Source: Rhodospirillales bacterium
GTDB lineage: Bacteria > Pseudomonadota > Alphaproteobacteria > Rhodospirillales > SHVQ01
Reading direction: 5' to 3'
Assembly: GCA_009694195.1 (NCBI GenBank)
Contig: SHVQ01000025.1
Coordinates: 1 to 41,238 of the forward strand
DNA: 41,238 nucleotides
How positions within the stretch are numbered: the first letter of the stretch is position 1; the number at the start of each line of letters is the position of its first letter. The position numbers and the translations under genes are program-made. The notes under the pieces were generated by a model. It made no database searches. It saw only the letters and a program-made list of their open reading frames with translations, and was not told the DNA's origin. Shown here in pieces: positions 35,858 through 41,238 of the stretch.

Positions 35858-36661
35858 ATGTTGGGGATCCGCGCCGGCAACCACATGGTCGATATCAGCA
35901 AACCGGATACCTTCATCCCCGTCAGCAAGACGGGGAGCGAAGGCCAGCGCCAAGCCCCCGGGCGTCAGCGGAAAGGCGGCACGCCCGCCAAGCCGGACAC
36001 CCCGCCGGCGCTTCCGTCGCTGCCCCCGCGCCCGGCCGAGGCCTTTCTCGTCGGCGGCCTTCTCGCGTCCGAGATGACGCCCGAGATTCAGGCCGCGTTC
36101 GACCAGCTCGCGCAGCAGATCGAGCCGCTCCGGCGCGAAACGGAGGCGGCGAAGGCGCGGGAGAAACAGCTTCGCGAAGCCGCCGAGCGGCACCACTTCC
36201 TGCCCGCCGGCAATCGCCGCGCGTTCGAGCGCGAGCTCGGCCACGTGGTGAGCCACCTGCACCATCTCTCGGCGCCGGCGAGCGTCGTCTGTCTTCACGT
36301 CGCGTCCGCCGATCGCATTCGCCGGCACCACGGCCGCGCCGCGCGCGAGGCCGCCCTCGCTCACGCGCTTCAGGTGCTGCGCCAGCAGCTCCACCCGACC
36401 GATGTGGTCGCCGCGATCGGCGGCAATGATTTCGGGATCATCCTGCTCGTCGCCAACGCGGAGGGCGCGCGCGCGAAGGCAGAGCGGCTGGTTCAGGCGC
36501 TGGCCGCGCGGCCGTGGGCGTGGAAGGGTCTGGACGTGCCGCTGGAGGCCGCGGCCGGCATCTGCCCGCTCGAAGCCGGGGCCGCGCCGGCAGCCGTGAT
36601 CGCTGCCGCCGACCGCGACCTCGTCCTCGTCCGCAACCGCACCATCGAGCATATCCGATGA
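35858..36661 (+). CDS. degenerate GGDEF-domain protein
   Basis: A 267-residue cytoplasmic protein with no signal or membrane helix. Residues 1-60 are proline- and lysine-rich and probably disordered, 78-107 form a charged coiled coil, and 110-260 resemble a GGDEF fold (LPAGNRRAFERELGHV, ASVVCLHVASADRIRRHHG, then DVVAAIGGNDFGIIL). The signature is GGNDF (188-192) rather than GGDEF. Because the metal/catalytic Asp and Glu are replaced, it may bind c-di-GMP or another partner, or have lost activity. The ATG at 35858 follows GAGG by six bases; 35885 is an alternative start. Confidence 0.75.
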   Translation: MLGIRAGNHMVDISKPDTFIPVSKTGSEGQRQAPGRQRKGGTPAKPDTPPALPSLPPRPAEAFLVGGLLASEMTPEIQAAFDQLAQQIEPLRRETEAAKAREKQLREAAERHHFLPAGNRRAFERELGHVVSHLHHLSAPASVVCLHVASADRIRRHHGRAAREAALAHALQVLRQQLHPTDVVAAIGGNDFGIILLVANAEGARAKAERLVQALAARPWAWKGLDVPLEAAAGICPLEAGAAPAAVIAAADRDLVLVRNRTIEHIR

Positions 36662-36731
36662 TGCGGGTCTCAAGTTACAAGGATGAGGAGCGAGTCGAAG
36701 GACGCGGGAATGACGGAAGAAAAGACTGGTG

Positions 36732-36935
36732 CTACGCGATGATGTCCGGCAGCAGCCGGCTCTCCAGTTTCGCGATCTGATCCTTGAGCAACAGCTTGCG
36801 CTTTTTCAGACGCTGGATTTGCAACTGATCGAACGGGCGCGACTTGGCGATATGCGCGATGACATCGTCGAGGTCGCGGTGCTCGGTCCGGAGATATTCG
36901 AGTTTTTTCGTGAGGGCTTCAATATCGTCCATCAA
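36732..36935 (-). CDS. DUF465 (YdcH-like) small protein
   Basis: A 67-residue charged helical protein, MMDDIEALTKKLEYLRTEHRDLD followed by LQIQRLKKRKLLLKDQIAKLES. This matches DUF465/YdcH: two helices with Leu and Lys heptads, no known function. It has a good extended -10 promoter on its strand. A second DUF465 gene is divergent from it across about 200 bases. Confidence 0.85.
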   Translation of the reverse strand: MMDDIEALTKKLEYLRTEHRDLDDVIAHIAKSRPFDQLQIQRLKKRKLLLKDQIAKLESRLLPDIIA

Positions 36936-36958
36936 ACCGTCCCGGCGATGGATTGAAC

Positions 36959-36967
36959 ATTATAGCA
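36959..36967 (-). promoter_or_regulatory. extended -10 promoter of the minus-strand DUF465 gene
   Basis: On the minus strand TGC-TATAAT is found, a perfect -10 hexamer with the TGn extension. The hexamer occupies 36959-36964. The start codon is 24 bases further on, so a short leader is expected. No -35 match is needed for this promoter class. Confidence 0.5.
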
Positions 36968-37067
36968 GATTGGGCAGGCTCGGGGTACGCGCCCGTTGGG
37001 GACGCGCGAGCCGGTTCTGCAAGACTTCCCAAGGGCGTGCGAGGGGAAAAACAGGGATCCGCAGCCC

Positions 37068-37096
37068 TGGAAATTTGCCCTCCGATGGCCTACAAT
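37068..37096 (+). promoter_or_regulatory. candidate promoter of the plus-strand DUF465 gene
   Basis: TGGAAA (37068-37073) and TACAAT (37091-37096) with 17 bases between match four and five of six consensus bases. They lie 41 bases before the ATG at 37138. Confidence 0.4.
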
Positions 37097-37137
37097 TGGG
37101 GTATCCAAGTAAGACCTGCGTGGAGGAGAGATAGTCC

Positions 37138-37308
37138 ATGAGCATGGATGAAAGGATTTCGGCACTGAAGGCCAAGCACCACACTCTCGAGATCGCCATC
37201 CAAGAAGAACAGAATCGACCCCACCCCGACGACCTGCAAATCGCCACCCTCAAGAAACAAAAACTTCGAATCAAGGACGAAATCGTCACCCTATCGAGCC
37301 ACCCGTAA
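37138..37308 (+). CDS. second DUF465 (YdcH-like) small protein
   Basis: A 56-residue protein starting MSMDERISALKAKHHTLEIA, with a later segment DDLQIATLKKQKLRIKDEI, clearly in the same two-helix family as the gene at 36732-36935 (shared LQI-x-LKK/Q-K pattern). A very strong ribosome-binding site GGAGGAGA (37122-37129) precedes the ATG at 37138; an internal ATG at 37144 is possible. Its function is not known. The paralogue pair is divergent from a shared 200-base region, suggesting a local duplication. Confidence 0.85.
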   Translation: MSMDERISALKAKHHTLEIAIQEEQNRPHPDDLQIATLKKQKLRIKDEIVTLSSHP

Positions 37309-37335
37309 AGCTCGGCTCGATTGACGCCGTCGCTG

Positions 37336-37356
37336 CCCCGGTGCCGGGCACCGGGG
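37336..37356 (+). terminator. strong GC hairpin, possible terminator without U-tract
   Basis: CCCCGGTG (37336-37343) pairs with CACCGGGG (37349-37356) around CCGGG. It lies 27 bases after the DUF465 stop at 37308. There is no clear T run, so it may be a rho-dependent pause or simply a stabilising 3' hairpin. Confidence 0.35.
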
Positions 37357-37489
37357 AGGGTTCCCGTTGTGTCCTGAGCATCTGCCCGGCACTTTCCAAG
37401 CGCGTGGTTTTATCCCACTATCCGCGAACGTGGATTGTCGCTGAGCGATTCTCGTGCCCGCCCGAAGCCGCGGGAGCCGATCGAGGACC

Positions 37490-39400
37490 ATGGCAAATCC
37501 CTACGATGAAGCACACGCGCGCTCGCTCCGCGACCCGGAAGGGTTTTGGGGCGACGTCGCCGAGGACGTCCGCTGGTTCAAGCGTTGGGACCGTGTCCTC
37601 GACTCCTCCAACAAGCCGTTCTACCGCTGGTTCCGGGGCGGCGTGCTCAACACGTGTTTCAATGCGCTCGACCGCCACGTGGAGGAGGGACGGGCCGATC
37701 AGCCGGCGCTCATCTACGACAGCCCGGTGACCGGTTTCACGGTCAAGACCTTCACCTATCGCGAGCTTAGGGATGCCGTCGCGATTTTCGCGGGCGCGCT
37801 CGCCGGGCTCGGCATCGGCAAGGGCGACCGTGTCATCATTTACATGCCGATGGTGCCGGAGGCCGCGATCGCCATGCTCGCGTGCGCGCGCATCGGCGCC
37901 ATCCATTCCGTCGTGTTCGGCGGTTTCGCCGCCAACGAGCTCGCGGTCCGCATCGACGATTCCAAGCCGAAGGCGATCGTCGCCGCGTCGTGCGGGGTCG
38001 AGGTCAACCGTGTGATCGATTATCTGCCGCTGATCAACAACGCAATCGGCCTCGCCAAGCACAAGGTCAACCACTGCGTCATCCTGCAGCGGCCGCAGTC
38101 GCCGGGGACTCTCACGCCCGGACGGGATGTCGCGTGGGCGGACGCGATCGCCAACGCGAAGCCCGCCGAGTGCGTGCCCCTCGCCGCGACCGATCCGCTC
38201 TACATCCTCTACACCTCCGGCACCACGGGGGAGCCCAAGGGCGTGGTGCGCGACACCGGCGGCCACGTGGTCGCGCTCAAATGGACGATGAAGGCGGTCT
38301 ACAACATGGACCCGGGCGACGTGTATTGGGCCGCGTCCGACATCGGCTGGGTCGTCGGCCACTCCTACATCGTCTACGCGCCGCTCTTCCACGGCTGCAC
38401 GACCATCCTCTACGAGGGAAAGCCCGTCGGCACCCCCGACGCGGGCGCCTTCTGGCGGGTTATCTCCCAGCATGGGGTCAACGCCATGTTCACGGCGCCG
38501 ACGGCGTTCCGCGCGATCAAGCGCGAGGACCCGGAGGGCACGTTCATCCGGAAATACGATCTCAGCCGTTTCCGCACGCTATTCCTCGCGGGCGAGCGCA
38601 CCGACCCCGATACGCTCTTGTGGGCGCAGCGCCAGCTCGAGAAGCCCGTCATCGATCACTGGTGGCAGACGGAGACCGGCTGGTCGATCGCGGCCAATTG
38701 CACGGGCATCCACACGTTGCCGGTGAAACCGGGCTCGCCCACCAAGGCCGTTCCCGGATGGGACGTCCAAGTGCTCGACGACAAGTGCCGGCCGGTGAAG
38801 CCGGGCGACATCGGCGCGCTCTGCTGCAAGCTTCCGCTGCCGCCGGGAACGCTGCCGACCCTCTGGAACGCGGACGAGCGGTTCAAGAAGACCTACCTCA
38901 ACGACTTTCCGGGCTTCTACAAGACCGCCGACGCTGGCTTTCTGGACGCGGACGGCTACGTCTACGTCATGACCCGCACGGACGACGTGATCAACGTCGC
39001 CGGCCACCGGCTCTCGACCGGCGCCATGGAGGAGGTGCTCGCCTCGCACCCGGACGTCGCCGAATGCGCGGTCATCGGGGTCAGCGATCAGCTCAAGGGC
39101 CAGCTCCCGCTCGGGCTGCTCGTGCTGAAAGCGGGGGTCAAGCGTCCCCTCGGCGAGATTACGGTGGAGGCGGTGCGCCTCGTCCGCGACCGCATCGGGC
39201 CGGTCGCCGCGTTCCGCACCGCCGTCGTCGTCCAGCGGCTGCCGAAGACGCGGTCGGGGAAAATTCTCCGGGGAACCATGCAGAAGATCGCCGACTGCGA
39301 GCCCTTCAAGGCGCCGGCGACCATCGATGATCCGGCGATCCTGGATGAGATCGCGAACTCGCTCGAAGGCGTCGGCTACGCGGGGGCGCGGAAGAACTGA
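37490..39400 (+). CDS. prpE: propionyl-CoA synthetase-like acyl-CoA ligase
   Basis: This AMP-forming enzyme of 636 residues activates propionate or similar short-chain acids. The adenylate motif YTSGTTGEPKGVVRDTGGHV lies near 247, with the family-specific RDTGGH, then WWQTETGW near 393 and the hinge region DGYVYVMTRTDDVINVAGHRLS near 494. The C-terminal lysine motif is TRSGKILRGTM. RDTGGH and the N-terminal DPEGFWGDVAEDVRWFK fit PrpE rather than acetyl-CoA synthetase. The ATG at 37490 follows GAGGA by a short distance and is preferred over an upstream in-frame start. No methylcitrate genes are nearby. MeaB at 7-8 kb suggests a methylmalonyl-CoA route. Confidence 0.92.
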   Translation: MANPYDEAHARSLRDPEGFWGDVAEDVRWFKRWDRVLDSSNKPFYRWFRGGVLNTCFNALDRHVEEGRADQPALIYDSPVTGFTVKTFTYRELRDAVAIFAGALAGLGIGKGDRVIIYMPMVPEAAIAMLACARIGAIHSVVFGGFAANELAVRIDDSKPKAIVAASCGVEVNRVIDYLPLINNAIGLAKHKVNHCVILQRPQSPGTLTPGRDVAWADAIANAKPAECVPLAATDPLYILYTSGTTGEPKGVVRDTGGHVVALKWTMKAVYNMDPGDVYWAASDIGWVVGHSYIVYAPLFHGCTTILYEGKPVGTPDAGAFWRVISQHGVNAMFTAPTAFRAIKREDPEGTFIRKYDLSRFRTLFLAGERTDPDTLLWAQRQLEKPVIDHWWQTETGWSIAANCTGIHTLPVKPGSPTKAVPGWDVQVLDDKCRPVKPGDIGALCCKLPLPPGTLPTLWNADERFKKTYLNDFPGFYKTADAGFLDADGYVYVMTRTDDVINVAGHRLSTGAMEEVLASHPDVAECAVIGVSDQLKGQLPLGLLVLKAGVKRPLGEITVEAVRLVRDRIGPVAAFRTAVVVQRLPKTRSGKILRGTMQKIADCEPFKAPATIDDPAILDEIANSLEGVGYAGARKN

Positions 39401-39486
39401 CGAGGACCATGCTCAGGATCAGTCCGGAGAAGGTGTGCTTCATCGTCACAAGGTAGGGGCCCGGCCGCGCAATGTGTTGACGACGC

Positions 39487-40146
39487 TCAGCCGCCGGCTT
39501 TGGCCGCCTCGCCGGGCTCGTCTGCGGCGGGCTTATTTCCCGCGGGCTCGTCCTTTTCCTCGTCCTTCGACGCTTTGGCCTTGGGGCCTTCGCCCTTGGC
39601 GGGCGCGGTCCCATGCACCGTTCCGGCGCGTGCGCGGGCGAGCTGGATCGCCTTCTCGAGATCGGCGCTCGAGCAGATGCCCAGGTTGACCGGGTTCTGC
39701 GGCTTGATCTGGGATGCGTTCCAGTGGGTTCGGTCGCGCACCGATGCGATGGTGGTCTTGGTGGTGCCGACGAGCTTGGATATCTGGGCGTCGCTGAGCT
39801 CCGGGTAATTCTTCAGCAGCCAGGCGATGGCATCGGGGCGGTCCTGGCGCTTGGCGACGGGCGTGTAACGGGCCCCCTTGGGGCGCGCGCGGGGCTGGGG
39901 CACGGTGGTCTTGGGCGCAATCATGCGGGCGTTGGGGTCGGCCTCGCAGCGGCGGATTTCGTCCATCGTGACCTCGCCCGCGACGATCGGGTCGAGCCCT
40001 TGCATGCCCGGCGCCACCTCGCCGTCGGCGATCGCCTGCACCTCGAGCCGGTGCAGGCCGCAGAATTCCGCGATCTGGTCGAAGGTGAGCGTGGTGTTTT
40101 CGATCAGCCAAACGGCCGTCGCCTTCGGCATCAATGGAGCTGCCAT
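39487..40146 (-). CDS. trcR: TrcR/DUF1013 cell-cycle transcriptional regulator
   Basis: The 219-residue protein belongs to DUF1013, alphaproteobacterial regulators described as TrcR. The N-terminal part reads MAAPLMPKATAVWLIENTTLTF followed by DQIAEFCGLHRLEVQAIADGEV, which contains a helix-turn-helix-like element. A second helix-turn-helix-like unit reads SDAQISKLVGTTKTTIASVRDR near 119-140. The conserved NPVNLGICSSADLEKAI follows, and the last 45 residues are a low-complexity Lys/Glu/Ala/Pro tail. AGGAGACG directly precedes the ATG. Confidence 0.88.
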   Translation of the reverse strand: MAAPLMPKATAVWLIENTTLTFDQIAEFCGLHRLEVQAIADGEVAPGMQGLDPIVAGEVTMDEIRRCEADPNARMIAPKTTVPQPRARPKGARYTPVAKRQDRPDAIAWLLKNYPELSDAQISKLVGTTKTTIASVRDRTHWNASQIKPQNPVNLGICSSADLEKAIQLARARAGTVHGTAPAKGEGPKAKASKDEEKDEPAGNKPAADEPGEAAKAGG

Positions 40147-40298
40147 CGTCTCCTACCGTTCCCAATGTCTGATTTCAGGGAGGTCGTTCATGATGTTATA
40201 GCCTCCCGGCCGCCCGGGGGTCAAACTGAAGGGTAGGCACACGGGCCGGCCATTCGATATGTTAGGCGCGGGGGAGGACGGAGCGGGAGACGCTACCC

Positions 40299-40484
40299 AT
40301 GGACCCGGAAGACCTGGAGCCGAAGACCAAGAAGCCGCCGGCGAAGAACCTGGACATCATGTCCATCAAGGCTCTCGGGGACTATATCGAGGAGCTGGAA
40401 GCGGAGATCGCCCGGGTGCGCGGCGTCATTCAGCAGAAACAGAAGGCGCAGGCGGCCGCCGACTCCTTCTTCAAGAAAAAATAA
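40299..40484 (+). CDS. DUF1192 family small protein
   Basis: A 61-residue protein with an N-terminal charged stretch and a helix SIKALGDYIEELEAEIARV ending in QAAADSFFKKK. This matches DUF1192, with its conserved L-x-E/D-YIxxLExEIxR and C-terminal ADxFFK. The function is unknown. In alphaproteobacteria the family is widely conserved. The longer plus-strand frame overlapping it is a shadow. Confidence 0.85.
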   Translation: MDPEDLEPKTKKPPAKNLDIMSIKALGDYIEELEAEIARVRGVIQQKQKAQAAADSFFKKK

Positions 40485-40505
40485 AAATAGAGATTCCGTG
40501 CGGCT

Positions 40506-40739
40506 TTAAGCTTTTGCGCGCGGCGCAGGGGGGCGGTTGCGCTTCCGCATGTACATCAGCCAGCCGATCGGCCCCAGCATGATGATGAGGACGATCCAGC
40601 CGACGCGCGGCCCGAACGGGCAGCGCGAGCCCGGGCCCGGCAGCCAGCGGCCGCTCCGGGGCGACACGATCACGTGGGCCATCGGAAGGATCAGCCCGAA
40701 AAAGAGGACGGCCCAGCCGACGAGAGCACCTTCGTTCAT
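40506..40739 (-). CDS. small two-helix membrane protein (PLDc_N-like)
   Basis: The 77-residue product has two hydrophobic segments: VGWAVLFFGLILPMAHVIV (8-26) and VGWIVLIIMLGPIGWLMYM (46-64), followed by RKRNRPP. The second helix with ILxxPxG-x-L resembles the phospholipase D N-terminal-like (PLDc_N) membrane hairpin. The function is unknown. It converges with DUF1192, with 21 bases between the stops. Confidence 0.65.
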   Translation of the reverse strand: MNEGALVGWAVLFFGLILPMAHVIVSPRSGRWLPGPGSRCPFGPRVGWIVLIIMLGPIGWLMYMRKRNRPPAPRAKA

Positions 40740-40837
40740 GGGAGCGTTTTAGCACACCGACTGGGCCAGCGGCGATTCCCTCAGGAATCACAAGGCATTC
40801 ATGAAATGTTAACCAACCCCCCTTAGGCTCCCGAATC

Positions 40838-40920
40838 GGATGACCCATGTCATCCTGTCAACTTTGACGCCTCCCTGTTGAACTTGGCCGCTCCGAAACC
40901 TCGGGGCGGCCATTTTTTTA
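40838..40920 (+). ncRNA. candidate small RNA with anti-Shine-Dalgarno loop
   Basis: In a gap with no gene there are three stem-loops in line. GGATGAC-CCAT-GTCATCC (40838-40855) comes first. Next is TCAAC (40858-40862) with GTTGA (40877-40881), exposing a 14-base loop that contains CCTCCCT. The third is GGCCGCTCCG (40886-40895) with CGGGGCGGCC (40902-40911), followed by seven T. CCTCC loops are typical of alphaproteobacterial regulators that bind ribosome-binding sites. The 5' end is unknown and no convincing promoter was found. Confidence 0.4.
40886..40920 (+). terminator. rho-independent terminator in the gene-free end region
   Basis: A ten-base-pair stem with one G-T pair, loop AAACCT and tract ATTTTTTTA. 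No plus-strand protein gene ends nearby: DUF1192 stops 400 bases upstream. It therefore points to an RNA made in this region. Confidence 0.8.
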
Positions 40921-41017
40921 ACGGATGCCAGGGCGCTTGACCTCCACACAACGGCTTCGTTAGAGTCCGAATTGGAAAAAGTCTGGCGGGTTTGACAGGT
41001 TCGAGGCATCACGGCGG

Positions 41018-41042
41018 GGGCCGCTCCAAAAAGGGGCGGCCC
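41018..41042 (+). repeat. second hairpin with the same stem as the terminator
   Basis: GGGCCGCTCC-AAAAA-GGGGCGGCCC repeats the stem words GGCCGCTCC and GGGGCGGCC of the terminator at 40886-40911, with a different loop and only a weak T tract (TCTCGCTTT). A further hairpin GGGCGGG-ATCGAAA-CCCGCCC follows at 41054-41074. The rest of 40921-41117 shows no gene. Confidence 0.5.
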
Positions 41043-41117
41043 TCTCGCTTTGTGGGCGGGATCGAAACCCGCCCCAGATCCCGAAGGCTGTAATACCAAG
41101 CGCCGCTAATATTGACT

Positions 41118-41207
41118 CGTCATGGCCGCGCTTGTCGCGGGCATCCACGTCTTAAAAAAGACAATCAGTTCAAGGTCATGGATGGCCGGGACAAGCCCGG
41201 CCATGAC
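41118..41207. repeat. dispersed palindromic repeat of the CGTCATGGCCG type
   Basis: The element opens CGTCATGGCCGCGCTTGTCG and ends with GGCCGGG-ACAA-GCCCGGCC plus ATGAC, with ATCCACGTCTT in the middle. Its left and right parts are related inverted copies. Very similar elements are spread through rhizobial and rhodospirillal genomes between genes. Nothing coding was seen to the end of the window. Confidence 0.7.
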
Positions 41208-41238
41208 CACGGGGACGGGTCAGTACCAAAGAGCGCTG

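Noticed and set aside
40784..40810. Possible general-stress (EcfG-type) promoter for the candidate sRNA
   Set aside because: GGAAT and GTT words are present, but the -35 has a mismatch and the spacing is 18-19 instead of 16-17 bases, so I did not annotate it.
41050..41080. tRNA-like T-arm (GCGGG-ATCGAAA-CCCGC)
   Set aside because: The loop resembles TTCGANN but starts with A. No anticodon arm, D-arm or acceptor stem can be built around it.

Overview
The window is GC-rich, densely coded chromosomal DNA, most likely from an alphaproteobacterium, possibly Rhodospirillales- or Hyphomicrobiales-like. The lineage call rests on several genes: a TrcR/DUF1013 regulator, a DUF1192 protein, two small DUF465 proteins, COQ9 near rpsU, a three-polypeptide proton-translocating transhydrogenase (pntAA/pntAB/pntB), a recA-alaS pair with a LexA-like GAAC-N7-GtAC site, and several dispersed palindromic intergenic repeats. 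I see no phage, integrase, transposase, CRISPR array, rRNA or convincing tRNA.

Layout. At 1-1.7 kb a PotD-like binding protein is divergent from a truncated ABC permease, and a small ABM-domain protein follows. At 2.4-6.3 kb are recA, a strong terminator and alaS. From 6.3 to 8.4 kb, on the minus strand, are an exported cyclophilin, a MeaB-type GTPase and a lysine-rich protein overlapping MeaB. At 8.6-10.9 kb pyruvate kinase overlaps a RarD-like transporter. At 10.9-14.4 kb is a fused indolepyruvate:ferredoxin oxidoreductase. At 14.5-18.2 kb are a nucleotide-sugar epimerase, an EamA transporter and a long-chain acyl-CoA synthetase. At 18.3-23.5 kb are oligoendopeptidase F, an ABC1 kinase, a frameshifted class III cyclase-like gene and a Tat-exported intradiol dioxygenase. 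At 23.6-26.6 kb is pntAA-pntAB-pntB. At 26.6-28.4 kb, after a repeat cluster, are rpsU (minus), def and COQ9.

From 28.5 to 30.8 kb lies an EhuBCD-like ectoine/polar amino-acid uptake set without its ATPase, followed by soluble transhydrogenase sthA, so both transhydrogenase types occur within 9 kb. An unrecognised protein (32.4 kb) precedes a Phd/VapC-type toxin-antitoxin module under a large palindromic operator (33.36 kb). Then come purE-purK (minus), a degenerate GGDEF protein, two divergent DUF465 genes, a propionyl-CoA synthetase-like enzyme (prpE), TrcR, DUF1192 and a two-helix membrane protein. The last 500 bases hold no gene but contain a candidate small RNA ending in a rho-independent terminator, a second hairpin with the same stem, and a dispersed repeat.

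Themes are NADPH/NADH balance (two transhydrogenases), acyl- and propionyl-CoA use (prpE, a long-chain acyl-CoA ligase, MeaB, indolepyruvate oxidoreductase) and periplasmic solute uptake. No clearly new multi-gene system stands out. The best leads are the candidate sRNA at 40.84-40.92 kb, the interrupted cyclase at 21.5-22.8 kb, the toxin-antitoxin operator, a hairpin covering the ribosome-binding site of the transporter at 15.53 kb, and a decayed zinc-ribbon fragment near 26.8 kb.
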